Shown: positions 1 through 11,128 of the stretch, one piece after another | Layout: each line of letters opens with the position of its first letter | Position numbering within the stretch: the first letter of the stretch is position 1 | DNA from: Dipteronia dyeriana | Taxonomy: Eukaryota > Streptophyta > Magnoliopsida > Sapindales > Sapindaceae | Reading direction: 5' to 3' | DNA length: 64,000 nucleotides | NCBI GenBank assembly: GCA_032871835.1 | Contig: CM065299.1 | Coordinates: 78,704,204 to 78,768,203 of the forward strand | The notes under the pieces: generated by a model | The model's database searches: none | Seen by the model: only the letters and a program-made list of their open reading frames with translations | Told to the model about the DNA's origin: nothing | Program-made: the position numbers and the translations under genes

Positions 1-222
1 CCTCCCGAGTCATTATTCATGAAGGAACTAATGAGGAGAGGTATGAATCCAACTTCATTGCTTGAGGAAACAAACAGAACTGATTATGGAACGGATGATG
101 AGACAAAATTGAGGGAACAAGACGGAGGATTCTCAAAAAGAAATACAGTCTCGACTGAATTAGACAAAAACTTATCTAATCAGAGGGAGCGATCCATGGC
201 ATTGAACAGTGAAGGCCTTGAG
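1..222 (+). CDS. Gene 1, internal exon running off the left edge (small membrane protein, unknown function)
   Basis: The frame is open from base 1 (PPESLF, then Met at 19), so this is probably an internal exon and not the translation start. The 74 codons are hydrophilic and highly charged (KELMRRG, RTDYGTDDETKLREQ, SNQRERS) and suggest a soluble region before the membrane segment encoded by the next exon. The exon ends in phase 0 at GAG|GTTGGC; the donor is GT but not a strong consensus. Joining to 13020-13127 and 14104-14226, both phase 0, gives a continuous frame to a stop. The intervening 12.8-kb intron is filled with antisense retroelements. I do not recognise the family. Exon continuity and phase are seen; membership of one gene is inferred. 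Confidence 0.62.
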
Positions 223-1177
223 GTTGGCACATTCTTTTTATTGATTGGTTCATAAGAAATTTTTGTCCCAAAGCTTTAAAATTTTCTTGAAACTTAAGAA
301 AATCTATTTTAGAAACTTAAGAGTTATGTTTTAGTTAAATCTATTTCAATTTTATATAAACTTGAAAAGTTTACTGACATCTGGGTACGATGAAGGAAAT
401 ATGTTTTTTGTGTTACCAATTTATTGAAATGATTCATGAGCTCTTTTCACTTGTTCTTAATTATATCATTCCTGATTTTCAACACCATTTTGAGAAATTT
501 TCTTCTCCTTTCTCATTTTCTTGCTTCCACTTCCCTAGTAAGTTAGGCCTTCTTAGAAGGGTATAGCATATTTTATTTTTAGTTTGAGGATTTATCTGAA
601 ACTGAAATAGAAGAGGAGGAATATGATTTTTTTTTTGTTATAAGTGACTAGCGCTTGAGAAAATACATGTTCTTGTAAGTTGTCATCTCTTCTGTGGTAA
701 ATACTGTCAGGCTAAAAGGCTTTTTCATTAGTGTGCAGAATAAAGTGGTTGGGACCTTTTTAGTTCCTTAGGTAAATTTGCCTGATTACACATGGAGAAA
801 ATTTAAATCCTTGAAAAATATTATATTTGTTTAGTGTGTTATACTGAAAAAAAAAATAGAAAACTGAAATTGTTCAATTTCTGAGTGGATGAAACCCCGT
901 TCATCATGTTCTTTTGTGATTGAACTTTGACTATCTGTTTCCACTATTATAGCATTTGATACAGGCAAAACATTATTAAGAAGATGTTAGTCTGTTGGCA
1001 TGTATGGAATATAATGGAATTTTAGAGCCACCAAAAAAAGCACTTCAAATCACTGGCTCATGGTTTATTCTTTTGACTAAGATTCAGTTTCTTGTTCATA
1101 TTTTCTCATATTCCCTATGTTTCTATGTGAAGAATTCGACTATTTGCTTTAAATTTTATTATGTGCAAAGCTGTAGT
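223..1177 (+). other. Gene 1 large intron, left non-element part
   Basis: AT-rich intronic sequence between the donor at 223 and the left LTR of the outer Copia element. Short ORFs here (for example 995-1213) look random. The stretch 1115-1127 contains CTATG twice, the same pentamer that follows the right LTR at 11326-11330. It may be part of a decayed target duplication, but the LTR edge does not align well there. Confidence 0.5.
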
Positions 1178-1350
1178 TGTAAACACGGCAGTCCTAAGGT
1201 TACAAACTACTAAGAATCAGTTTCTCTTAATTAGAGAATCAGATCCCATAAAACTAGCTACTAAATTAGGAAATAAAATAAATAAATACAAACTGAATGC
1301 CTAATATCTCTCAAACATCTAGGCCGACTAAAATACGCATATTATTAACA
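1178..1350 (-). repeat. 3' LTR of outer Copia
   Basis: About 173 bp matching 11129-11325. The shared core runs from ACGGCAGTC to the terminal ATTAACA. It lacks a roughly 25-bp tandem duplication (AATAGGAAATAAAAT type) that is present in the other LTR. The left border (TG at 1178) is approximate; the right border at 1350 is fixed by the adjoining polypurine tract. Confidence 0.75.
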
Positions 1351-1897
1351 CCACTCCCCTCCCCCTACGCAGGAGTGCTTTAGTTAAGATGTCAGCAGCT
1401 TGCTAATTTGTTGGAATGTAAATTAATTTTAGTATACCAAAGTTGACCTTTTCCTTGATAAAATATCGATCTATCTCAATATGCTTGGTTCGACCACAAT
1501 GAATCGGATTCTTTGCAATGCTAATAGTAGCTTGATTGTCCCAGAAAATATTAATAGGCTCCTCTTATGTTTATTCTGAGGTCGGATAGAACCATTTTAA
1601 TCCAAAGCCCTTCACAGATCCCATGTTGCATTACACGAAGTCCTGTTTCTGCACTACTTTGGGCAACAACAGACTGCTTTTCACTCCTCCATGTAGTTAA
1701 GTTGCCCCAAATTGTAGTGCAATACCCTGAAGTTGACCGTCAATCTGTGATTGAACCAGCCCAATCAACATCCGAATGTACAATCACCTCCCTGGTTGTA
1801 GTTTTCCGAAAAAATAAACCCTTTACGGGAGTTAATTTTAAATACCTGAGTATCCTTTGAACTGCTGTCATGTGCTCTTCGGTTGGACGTTCATGAA
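1351..1897 (-). pseudogene. Outer Copia: polypurine tract and RNase H remnant
   Basis: The minus strand next to the LTR has a G-rich polypurine tract (about 1365-1351), the expected second-strand primer. Upstream of it, broken minus-strand reading gives RNase H-like signatures of Copia pol: a WDNQATISIAKNPI-like stretch near 1500-1545, followed by RTKHIEID near 1455-1500. The region is interrupted and has no intact ORF. The + strand ORF at 1567-1860 is a shadow of it. Confidence 0.6.
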
Positions 1898-2661
1898 CTA
1901 ACTCACTGAACTTACTGGGAAGGCTATATCTGGTCTTGTGTGTGACAAGTAAATTAGTTTTCCCACAAGCCGTTGATACCTTCCTTTATCAACCAGAGCA
2001 TTCACTCTATCATCAGTCCCAAGCTTCATTGTTGTGTCCATGGGAGTCTCGGTCGGTTTGTAGTCGATCATCCCTGTTTCTTGAAGTAGATCCAGAACAT
2101 ACTTTCTTTGGGAAATCAGAATAACTCCTTTTAAATGAGGCACCTCCATCCCTAGAAAGTATCTAAGATGTTCAAGTCCTTGATTTCAAACTCACTAGAC
2201 AGCCAACCCTTTAACCTTGGTATTTCATCCAAAAAATCACCTGTTAGAATAATGTCGTCCACATAAACGATTAGGATTGCTCGCTGCCCATTTTCTGCAT
2301 GCTTGATAAACATGGTATGGTCAGATTGACATTGCCCATACCTATACTCATGTTTCTTTAGCACTTGAGTGAACCTTTCGAACCAGGCCCGAGGTGATTG
2401 TTTCAGGCCATACAAGGACTTCCTTAACTTGCAAACTTTATTTTTTGTTGCAGCTGTCTCCAAAACTGGCGGAACCTCCATATAGACTTCTTCCGCTAAA
2501 TCTTCATTGAGGAAGGCGTTTTTCACGTCCAGCTGGCATAGAGACCAATCAAGATTGGTTGCCAATGATAAGATCACCTTAACTGTATTAAGTTTGGCCA
2601 CAAGTGCGAAGGTCTCCTGATAATCAATGCCAAATGATTGTGTGAACCCCTTTGCTACCAA
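1898..2661 (-). pseudogene. Outer Copia: reverse transcriptase, C-terminal part
   Basis: Two minus-strand ORFs (2661-2152, then 2149-1898). They contain RVT_2 signatures: VAKGFTQSFGIDYQETFA, the LDVKNAFLNEDL block, [14 protein letters not shown], and the catalytic YVDD box (LIVYVDDIILTGD). The second ORF carries the tail with LIYLSHTRPDIAFPVSSVS. The N-terminal part of the domain lies at 7732-7992, on the far side of the inner Copia insertion. The frame break at 2150 and the split make the protein defunct. Domain identity is certain; the ORF borders are not a native gene. Confidence 0.85.
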
Positions 2662-2679
2662 CCTTGCCTTAAATCTCTC

Positions 2680-2913
2680 TGAAGAGTTTCTGCAGAAAAA
2701 GGGTTTGACTGACCCTCAATTTTTCTTATTCAAATGTGTAAAATAAAAGTACCTTATATATACATAGTCTGGTATTTATATCCTAAAAAATAGGGGATTT
2801 GATTTTCTATTTATGATAGGAAATCATAATCCCGTAAAACTAGGAAAAAAAAACTAACAACCAAATAAGAAAAATATAAAAAATGAAATAAAACAACATA
2901 TAAACATTCAACA
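2680..2913 (-). repeat. 3' LTR of inner Copia
   Basis: 234 bp, beginning TGAAGAG and ending CAACA on the + strand. It is near-identical to 7492-7726. Preceded by the target duplication CTCTC and followed by the pyrimidine-rich complement of the polypurine tract. Confidence 0.95.
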
Positions 2914-2928
2914 CCACCCACCCCCCCC
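2914..2928 (-). other. Polypurine tract of inner Copia
   Basis: Fifteen pyrimidines/A on + (CCACCCACCCCCCCC) give a G-rich purine tract on the coding strand, directly adjoining the 3' LTR. This is the expected primer site for plus-strand DNA synthesis. Confidence 0.85.
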
Positions 2929-3353
2929 TAAGCTGGGCGATATATATTTAATATGCCCAGCTTGGAACACAATATATCAAACGAGGTTCTAGGAAGAGCC
3001 TTTGTGAAAATATCTGCCACTTGGGTCCCTGTAGATACATGGCTTAGTTTGACTGAACCGGCCTCCAATTTCTCCCTAATGAAATGTCTGTCAATTTCCA
3101 CATGTTTCGTCCTATCGTGATGAACTGGATTCTTAGCAATGCTAATAGTTGCTTGATTACAAACAGTTCCATAGGAGTAAACATTGGAACTTTAATTTCG
3201 GATAGAAGTCTCAGTAACCTCATCCCTTTACAAAGACCATGTGCCATAGCCCTAAACTCAACCTCAGCACTACTACGGGAAACAACAGCTTGCTTCTTAC
3301 TCTTCTAAGTTACAAGATTACCCAACAATACCCTATGGTAGATCTCCTATCTA
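2929..3353 (-). pseudogene. Inner Copia: RNase H remnant
   Basis: Between the RT and the polypurine tract, broken minus-strand reading frames (3247-3044 and neighbours) match the Copia RNase H tail. A CNQATISIAKNPVHHDRTKHVEIDRHF-like region lies around 3080-3165 (not contiguous without frame changes), and RSSAEVEFRAMAHGLC-like residues near 3240. No intact domain. Confidence 0.6.
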
Positions 3354-4811
3354 CTACAGAGCCTGCCAATCTGCATCTGTGAACAAATTGATGTCTCTAT
3401 TCTCACTCTTCTTTAAACAAATACCCTGCCTTGGAGTCATCTTCAAGTATCTCAAAATCCGGAAAACTGCTCCCCGATGCTTCTCCTTTGGATTGTTCAT
3501 AAACTGACTAACTGAAATAACCGGAAATGCGATATCGGGTCTTGTATGAGACAAATGGATTAGCTTTCCAACTAACCTCTGATATTAACCTTTATCCACT
3601 GGAGGACTGTTCTCTAGAAGGCCCAATTTCGTGGTGGAATCCATTGGAGTGTCAGCAGGCTTACAATCAAGCATACCTGTTTCCTTCAACAAATCAAGGA
3701 TATATTTCCTCTGATTGATGCAAATCCCAGTTTTGGACCTAGCGACCTCCATGCCTAAGAAATATTTGAGACTTCCTAGATCTTTGATCTCAAATTCCTT
3801 AGTAAGGAAAAATTTTAGTCGTTGAATTTCTCCTTCATCATTCCCTGTCATGACAATATCATCTACACAAACTATGAGCATTGTTTTTGACCCACCTAGA
3901 GAGTGTTTTACAAACAAGGTATGATCAGCTTGACACTGTGAATAACCATACCTTTTAACTGCTTTTGTAAACCTCTCAAACCAAGCCCGGGGTAACTGCT
4001 TCAGCTCATATAATGACCTCCTCAACTTATAAACTTTCCCTCTGAAAGTATTTTCCCAACCTAGAGGACAATCCATATAAACCTCTTCAGCAAGTTCACC
4101 ATTAAGGAATGCATTTTTAACATCCAATTGATGGAGTTTTCAGTCTAAATTCACAATAATAGAGAGAAGTACTTGGATTGTATTCATCTTGGCTACTGGT
4201 GCAAAGGTCTCCTCATAGTCTATTCCATAGGCTTGAGTGTACCCATTTGCAACTAACCTGGCCTTGTACTTGTCAATACTTCCATCAGCTTTGTATTTTA
4301 CTATGAACACCCATTTGCATCCCACGGTCTTCTTTCCCTTAGGTAGCTATGTAATGTCCTAAGTATTATTTTTCTGTAGTGCTTTCAACTCTTCTAAAAC
4401 TGCATTCTTCCACTATGAACTCCTCAAAGCTTCATGTATGTTTGCAGGAACTGAAGTAGCTGAAATGTTAAGGGCAAAGTTCCTGAAATTATGGGACAAA
4501 CCTGCATAGGATATGTACTTTGACATCGGATAGAGAGGTCGAGACCTACATTCCCTTATAGGTTTTCTTAGAGCAGTAGGTAACTCATCTGCAAAACTAT
4601 CATCCTCAACTTGAATCTTCATCACAAACCAATTCAGGATTAGAGAACTCCAAGATATGTTTCGGTTCAGATTCTTGACCCTGCTGAATTTCAATTTGAT
4701 CACTAACATGCCTCTTGGTCTTAGGCTGCCGTGAATATACAATAGTCTCGGCTGGTTTCTTTTGTTCAAACACATCAGAATTTTTCCGTTTTGACTCTCT
4801 AGAGGGATCAC
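3354..4811 (-). pseudogene. Inner Copia: reverse transcriptase with stops
   Basis: The RVT_2 domain is spread over several ORFs. The linker is at 4811-4413. The RT start is at 4325-4140 ([40 protein letters not shown]). The RT core is at 4127-3585 (DVKNAFLNGELAEEVYMD, SLYELKQLPRAWF, and a catalytic box reading CVDD where YVDD is usual). The tail is at 3554-3354 (SHTRPDIAFPVISVSQFM). Between 4140 and 4127 a TGA replaces the Trp expected before KLHQLDVKNAF. The two catalytic aspartates survive, but the Tyr to Cys change and the stops indicate a dead enzyme. Confidence 0.88.
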
Positions 4812-6124
4812 AAGCTGATTTCTGAGGGAAATAAGTAGGAGTGAACTGATTTTCTGCAGGAAAATGAGTGGGAGTGGACTGATTTTGACTAGACTGGTCC
4901 TGACTTGAAATAGACTGTTTTGGACTAGGATTTTCAGATTCTACAATGACATTTCTATAGAATGAAGAGGGGACTAAGAAGAGTACTGGGATACATAGGG
5001 TTACCTTCAGAAACCAAGTCAAATCCACCAATATCACTACCCCAGTCACCATAGAACTGAAAGTCATCTAACTTCCTCCCTTGAATTTTAGTTGGTGGAA
5101 AGAAGGGTTGATCTTCAACAAAAGTGACATCAAGGGAGACTTGAATCTTCCTATTTAGTGAATTATAACATTTGTATCCCTTTTGGGAAGGGGAATATCC
5201 TAAGAACAAACACCGAATGGCTCTAGGATCAAGTTTGCTCCGATTTGGAGGATGATTGTGAACAAAAACCGTGCTCCCAAAGACACGAATAGGTATTTGA
5301 GACAATAATCTACTGTGAGGATAACCTTCTAATAATTTTTGAGCTGGAGTCTTAAATTGGAGAACCCTTGAGGGTTGCCTGTTTATCAGGTGCACTGCTG
5401 TTAAAACAGCCTCCCCCCAAAAATGATTTGGAACACTCATACTAAGCAATAAAGACCTGGCTACCTCTAACAAGTGTCTATTTTTCCTCAGACACCCCAT
5501 TTTGTTAAGGGGTGTCAACACAAGAAGTTTGGTGCATAATTCCCTCGGTTAACAGATAATCACTAAGAGTCCTATTGACAAATTCTTTCCCATTGTCTGT
5601 TCTCAACACTTTAATGGTGGTCTGAAATTGATTTTTATTTAGAGAATGAATTTTTTTTGAAAATATTGGTGACTTCTGACTTTTCTCTCATCAAGTAAAC
5701 CCATGTAATCCTGGTGTGGTCATCAATAAAAGAGACGAACCATCTGGCACCGGTAATATTAGGGACCCTAGAAGGACCCCAAACATCACTATGAACCAAG
5801 GAAAAAAGATTAGATGCTTGGTAGCCAATAGGTAAATAAAAGGTACGAGTGTGTTTAGACAGTGCAAAAATCACAATGGAAATCTATAGGATTTTTATTA
5901 CTGAATAGATCAGGAAACATTTTTTGCAAATACATAAAATTAAGATGTCCTAACCTATAGTGCCACAACATAATAGCATTATTTTTATTCATTCTGGAAC
6001 TAGACACACTGACAGAAGGTAAGCAATTTGAAGAATGGCTATGTATATTAACTGAAGCATCAACCTTGAGAATGTAGAGTCCATTTTGCAATTCAGCATT
6101 CCCAATCATCTTCTCCGAAATCAT
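4606..6124 (-). pseudogene. Inner Copia: integrase region
   Basis: ORF 6124-5855 carries the GAG-pre-integrase HHCC zinc region (LWHYRLGHLNFMYLQ ... HCDFC). ORF 5874-5635 starts the catalytic core (LVHSDVWGPSRV, WFVSFIDDHTRITWVYLM). ORF 5521-4955 carries the C-terminal half (SVPNHFWGEAVLTAVHLINRQPS; FGSTVFVHNH; CLFLGYSPSQKGYKCY). ORF 5067-4606 continues into the Ser/Gln-rich linker before RT. The frame changes at 5860, 5630 and 5000 break the polyprotein. Confidence 0.85.
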
Positions 6125-6136
6125 ATCCTGAAAAAG

Positions 6137-6424
6137 TCAATATGTAGGGTAAAACTTTGTGAGGCACTTCTCATCACGAGTAAGTTTTGAGATAGACAAA
6201 AGACTACAATCCAAATTAGGCACATATAACACAGATTTTAAGGTCAGTTTTTTTGATATAACAACAGATCCCAAACTAGTAACTTTTGATATAGAACCAT
6301 CTGTTATTTTCACACTTAGGTTACCTTGACAAGGCTTAAAGAAGTTGAAGGCCTTAATGTCTCCAGTCATGTGATCAGTTGCCCCTGAATCCACAATCCA
6401 AGACCCCGGGGTTTCCTGTTTCAC
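6137..6424 (-). pseudogene. Inner Copia: aspartic protease
   Basis: Minus-strand ORF with the retropepsin active site WIVDSGATDHMTGD intact, followed by LKSVLYVPNLDCSLLSISKLTRD, the conserved end of the Copia protease. The domain itself looks functional, but it is cut off from gag and integrase by stops. The outer element's homologue at 9776-10012 has lost this motif. Confidence 0.85.
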
Positions 6425-6426
6425 AT

Positions 6427-7461
6427 TTAAAGCACTAGAGTATGTACCTTTTGTTGCAATAAAACCCCTGAACTAGTTGCTGAAGAACTAGCATTCCAAG
6501 TCTGAAATAGTTGCTGCATCTGTTCAAGCTGTTCTTGGCTAAAACCTTTGTCTTCTCCTCCTGAAATTTCACTGTTATTAGCAGCGGTATAACCTTTAGA
6601 ATCTTGGCTGTTTCGCGGCTTCCAATTCTCTGGTTTACCATGTAACTCCCAGCATTTATCTTTGGTATGGCCCGGCTTTTTGCAGTGATCACAGCATGGT
6701 CTTCCTCTTATTTTGGCTGAAATTTCCTTTAGAAACCAAAGCAGAGGCTTCAACACTGGTCTGATCAGTTTCAGGTTTGTGTAACATCACCTGTTTTCTG
6801 CTTTCTTCGCGCCTTACCTCAGAGACAACATCACGAATCTTTGAAAGAGGCTTGGTACTCAGAATACGGCCCCTGACTTCATCCAAATTATCGTTTAGCC
6901 CGTGCAAAAATTTGAAGACTCGTTTTTTCTCAGTGAGATCAGTAAATAATGCTGCATCTTTCGCGCAAGACCAATCAGGTTTGTTGAAGGCATCCAATTG
7001 TTGCCAAAGACGAACGAGTTTATTGTAATATTCAATGACCGTAAGTTCACCTTGGCGCAGATTTGTGAGAGTCCCATCCAACCTGAATAACTCAGATATG
7101 TTATCCTTGTTGGAATATGTTCTTTCACTGCATTCCAGATCTCAGCAGCTGTCTCATAGAGCAAAAAATCTTCTCCTATATCTGGTGTCATCGAATTAAT
7201 TAACCTGGACATAACTTTGTTGTTATCAATCTCCCAAGTCTTGTAGGACTTGTCTGTTGCGTCTGGTTTCTCTGCATCTCCAGTGGCGAAATCTGCCTTT
7301 CCTTTGCCTCGGATGAAGAGCATGACAGATTGAGACCATGGCAAATAATTGTTGCCATTCAGCTTATGGGTTGTGATGGTTTGTGGGTTTGATGTATTGT
7401 CATTAGAACCTCCATCAGAGGCGAAAGAAGAGGACTCAGCATTGAATGAATTTTTAGACAT
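6427..7461 (-). pseudogene. Inner Copia: gag with zinc knuckle
   Basis: The initiating Met is at 7461, just downstream of the primer site. ORF 7461-6895 (SNDNTSNPQTITTHKLNGNN, YLPWSQSVMLFIRGKGKADF) and ORF 7081-6689 (LRQGELTVIEYYNKLVRLWQ; FLHGLNDNLDEVRGRIL) are the UBN2-type capsid of plant Copia. ORF 6756-6427 has the zinc knuckle CDHCKKPGHTKDKC (CX2CX4HX4C). At least two frameshifts, around 7090-6900 and 6700, separate them. Confidence 0.87.
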
Positions 7462-7479
7462 GTTGGGTAATCAGAGAGT

Positions 7480-7491
7480 GCTCTGATACCA
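7480..7491 (-). other. Primer binding site of inner Copia
   Basis: The + strand reads GCTCTGATACCA directly before the 5' LTR at 7492. The coding strand reads TGGTATCAGAGC, complementary to the 3' end of initiator tRNA-Met, the usual primer of plant Copia elements. Confidence 0.93.
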
Positions 7492-7726
7492 TGAAGAGTT
7501 TCTGCAGAAAAAAGGTTTGACTGACCCTCAATTTCTCTTATTCAAATGTGTAAAATAAAAGTATCTTATATATACAAAGTCTGGTATTTAGATCCTAAAA
7601 AATAGGGGATTTGATTTTCTATTTATGATAGGAAATCATAATCCCTTAAAACTAGGAAAAAAAAAACTAACAACCAAATAAGAAAAATATAAAAAAGGAA
7701 ATAAAACAACATATAAACATTCAGCA
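7492..7726 (-). repeat. 5' LTR of inner Copia
   Basis: 235 bp, TGAAGAG...TTCAGCA on +, followed by the target duplication CTCTC at 7727-7731. The TTATATATA run near 7565 could act as the promoter TATA box on the minus strand, though its exact position is not certain. Confidence 0.95.
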
Positions 7727-7731
7727 CTCTC

Positions 7732-8822
7732 AATGCTTCCATCAACTTTGGTTTTAATCGTAAATACGCACATGTAGCCCACTGGATTTTTTCCCTTGGG
7801 TAACTCAGACAGTTCCCAGGTTCCATTCTTTTCTAAGGCTCGAACCTTTTCCATGACAGTCTTTTTCCATTCCGGGATTGACAAGGCTTCATGAATGGTT
7901 TTGGGAATCGAAACATTTGCTAGCTTTGTAATGAAACTTCTGAACCCAGGTGAGAGACCATCATATGCTACATATCTGTTCATGGGGTACAAAAGACGAT
8001 CCCTGCATTCCTATAACCTTTTCAAAGTGCAATAGATTGATCAGAAATAGTAGAAGTTGTTTCGTGAATCAGAGTACTCACACTTTCCTCACGTTCTACC
8101 AGTTGTTGTTGTCTGTTACTTTCCAGGACTGTTAGATCCAGTTGTGAGTCATGGACCATTGCTGGATTTGTTTGATTTGTGGACAGTTGCGGCTTGTTTC
8201 TTTTATGATAAACAATTACATTTTTAGGACTATATGGCATAGATGGATACTGGATGTATTTAGTGGGTTGATTTCTCTGATTTGTTGAGATTGATTAAAG
8301 TTGTGAGACTCAATCTGATTTGGGAACTCAGCCGGATTAGAGGCGGATTAGAGGTGGAAGGTTTTGGGAACTCAGCCGGATTAGAGGCGGATTAGAGGTG
8401 GAAGGTTGTTGATGACTAGGAGACCTTTTTTGATAAGGAGAAGAGAGATTCAGATGGTCAAGAATTTCTTGTGAATCAAGGCATGAATTCTGATCAGGAA
8501 TTTCTTGCATATTAGGACTGAAAGAGTTATTAGAGGAATCCGATGAATTAGGTAAGATGAGATTTGGTTGACTAGAACTAGCATGTTGTAGCTGATTAGG
8601 GCTTATATTAGATGGCAAAATTTTATGTGAAGAAATCACATCAAAATCAGGAAAGAGAGAATTATTTTCTTCATGATTTGATTCCCCCCTTTGAATATTA
8701 GTTTTTGCTGAAAACTGAAGTATTCTAAAAAAAGAAGCATCCATAGTATGATAAAAATGTTTTGTAGCAGTACAATAACATTTATATCCCTTTTTTATTA
8801 GGAGAATATCTAACAAAGACAC
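7732..8822 (-). pseudogene. Outer Copia: linker and N-terminal reverse transcriptase
   Basis: ORF 7992-7636 begins MYPMNRYVAYDGLSPGFRSF and carries the RT start (IHEALSIPEWKKTVMEKV; NGTWELSELPKGKNPVGYMC), ending at the inner insertion. ORFs 8240-8022 and 8822-8337 are the Ser/Asn/Gln-rich linker typical between integrase and RT. Positions 8336-8404 hold a short tandem repeat: GGAACTCAGCCGGATTAGAG followed by GCGGATTAGAGGTGGAAGGTT occurs twice. ORF 8822-8337 starts with SLLDILLIKKGYKCYC, the integrase tail. Confidence 0.8.
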
Positions 8823-8840
8823 ATTTGATTTATTTTGGGT

Positions 8841-9785
8841 CTAATTTTGACCTTTGATGACTGTAAATGTGCACATAGACAGTGCAACCAAATATCTTAG
8901 GAGGGATGTCATAGAAAACTTGATTGTTGGGATAAAAATATTTAAGTACTTGACATGGGGTAGCAAATTATAAAACATTTGATGGCAGCCGATTAATAAG
9001 ATAACCAGTTGTAAGAACTGCCTCCCCCCAAAACGTTTTGGCATATAAGTAGAAAACAATAAAGCTCAAGCAACCTCAAGAATATGACGATTCTTTCTCT
9101 CAACTATTCCATTCTGTTGAGGGGTTATCCACACATGAACTTTGGTGAATGATACCTTCCTCAGATAGATATTTGCCAAGAGTTGAATTAAAATATTCTC
9201 GCCCATTATCAGTTCTCAAAATTTGAATACAAGTTTGAAATTGAACTTGGATAATATTTTTGAAATTCTTAAAAATTTGGGTTGCTCTGATTTTTCTTTC
9301 ATTAAGAATATATCCATGTGAACCCGGTATGGTCATCTATGAAGGAGATAAACTACCTGGCATCTGTGATGTTAGGGATGGAAGGACCCCAGACATCACT
9401 ATGAATGATAGAAAACGGTTTAGTGTTACGATATGGAAGACTTGGATAAACACTTCTTGTATGTTTTGCATATTGACATTTTCGCATTGAAAAGAGAGAG
9501 GACTTTTATTATTAAATAGATCAGGGAAAAGTGTGTAAAGGTACATAAACTAGGATGTCCTAAACGGAAATGCCACATCATTATAGTCCTATCCCTATCA
9601 GAATTTGAAGAAAAACAAAGACTGTGATTCGCCTTATCACTAGTAGCCACTTTGGATTTTCTTGCCACAACAGAAGTTGTCTTGAGGTAGTACAGACCTG
9701 AACAAATCCTAGCACTGCTAATCGTCTTCCCCGAATCCAAGTCCTGAAAAACACATTTAAAAGGGTGAAAAAAAATTAGTAACAC
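8841..9785 (-). pseudogene. Outer Copia: integrase
   Basis: ORF 9785-9426 has the pre-integrase zinc region (MMWHFRLGHPSLCTF). ORF 9336-9100 has the core segment with LRTDNGREYFNSTL and IIHQSSCVDNPSTEWNS, in which the usual TPQQNG reads differently. ORF 9059-8841 has the following LLIGCHQMFYNLLP region. Several frame breaks. The first catalytic Asp segment (9337-9546) is in another frame (MSGVLPSLTSQ). Confidence 0.78.
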
Positions 9786-10012
9786 AGAAGATCTCGTGTT
9801 AACTTACTAATCGATAACAAATTGCGGTCGAGATTAGGGACCAGCAACACAGATGTGGGAGTAATGCTATATGTAACCCTTACTATACCAATACCCGTCA
9901 CCTTGGAAAGGGAACCATCTTCTATTCTAACTTTTAGGCTATCATCACATGTTGTGAAAGTGCTGAAAATTCTAGCATCACCTGTCATGTGATCCAATGC
10001 CCTTGAATCCAC
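9776..10012 (-). pseudogene. Outer Copia: protease with mutated active site
   Basis: Homologous to the inner protease but reads MDSRALDHMTGD where DSGATDHMTGD is expected, so Gly and Thr of the catalytic D-S/T-G-A/S-T signature are replaced. The conserved end LVPNLDRNLLSISKLTRD is retained. It is expected to be inactive. Confidence 0.8.
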
Positions 10013-10067
10013 AATTCAAGAATGATTACTCTTGTTTCACATGCAAGGCCATTGAAAAATTACCTGT

Positions 10068-11092
10068 CTATGCCATTGAACAAGTTGCGATCGAAGAAGA
10101 GGTTTGTTGGTTGATAATCTGCTTGAGAAGATCTAACTGATCCTTACTGAAAATATCGGCTTTTGACAATGATTTACCTCTAACAGCAGTATTACTTTTG
10201 CCTTCTCTTTCAAATTTCGACTTCCAGTCGATTGTCTTGCCATGTATTTTCCAGCATATGTCCCTGTAGTGCCCAGATCTCCTGCAGTGATCACACCATA
10301 GACGGCCACCCCATTTCTGCCTACCGTCCGAAGAAGTGTGGCTGCCATGGATTGTAAGTGCACTTCCTTCAGCTTGAGAACTGTCACTGTCAGCCCCCAG
10401 CATTACCTTTCGACGGCTCTCTTCCTGGACTACTTCAGAGAAAGCTTCACGTAGAATTGGTAAGGGTTTGATTGCCATGACTCCACCTATCACATCATCG
10501 AGATTCCTGTTGAGACCAAGAAGAAATTTGAAAATTCTCGTTTTCTCGATACTTTTCTTGTGAGTGACTTCATCTTTGGGATTCTTGAACTTGTCATTCT
10601 CAAAGGTATCGCCATAAGCGTGAGAGGTTAGTAAAATAGCTAGTGACAATCATCACCTTGGTGCAGATCATGTAAGATGCCCTCTACAACAAATAATTTT
10701 GTTGTATTATCAGATGTGGAGAATGTTTCCTTGGTAGCATCCCAGATATCTTGCGTTGTGTCATGCAATAAAAAAATTTCACTGATTTCATTCTCTATGG
10801 AGTTGAGAAGCCAGGACATAACCATGTTGTTATCGATTTTCCACTGACGATAACCCGCATCTTCCTTGGCTGGTTTATCGATAGTCCTTGAGAGATAGTC
10901 ATCCTTCCTTTTTCCTCGGATGAAGATGAGAACAGACTTGGACCATTGTAGATAATTTTTTCTGGTCAGTTTGTGACCAGTGATAAGAAGATTATGATGG
11001 GATGAGTTTTGGTCAGAGCCTCCGCCACCACTATGATTGTTGTGTTTTAGAGGCTTTGAACCGGAAGTACCATCTTTGGAATCGTTAGACAT
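10068..11092 (-). pseudogene. Outer Copia: gag with zinc knuckle (frameshifted)
   Basis: Met at 11092 opens a Gly/Ser/His-rich N terminus, then HKLTRKNYLQWSKSVLIFIRG (UBN2-type capsid), in ORF 11092-10640. ORF 10649-10068 continues after a frameshift with RIFKFLLGLNRNLDDVIGG and a zinc knuckle CDHCRRSGHYRDIC at about 10270-10310. Capsid and nucleocapsid roles follow from the family. The sequence is parallel to the inner element's gag but clearly diverged, so the two belong to related, distinct families. Confidence 0.82.
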
Positions 11093-11128
11093 GATGTGTT
11101 TGATGTTGATATTTAGGATCTCAAAGAG

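Larger units (their letters stand above)
2680..7726 (-). mobile_element. Inner Copia LTR retrotransposon (full-length, nested in the outer Copia RT)
   Basis: A 5,047-bp element with every structural hallmark: LTRs 2680-2913 and 7492-7726, a 5-bp target duplication CTCTC (2675-2679 and 7727-7731), a tRNA-Met primer site (7480-7491) and a polypurine tract (2914-2928). Removing it rejoins the reverse transcriptase of the outer element. The two LTRs differ by about 8 substitutions and one A-run length change over 234 bp (my manual count), so it is moderately young. The gene order on the minus strand is gag, protease, integrase, RT and RNase H. Stops and frameshifts in gag, integrase and RT make this copy non-autonomous. 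Confidence 0.95.

Noticed and set aside
1115..1127. CTATG repeats as the left target duplication of the outer Copia
   Set aside because: The LTR similarity begins about 50 bp further right, so the pentamer match may be chance; kept only as a note.
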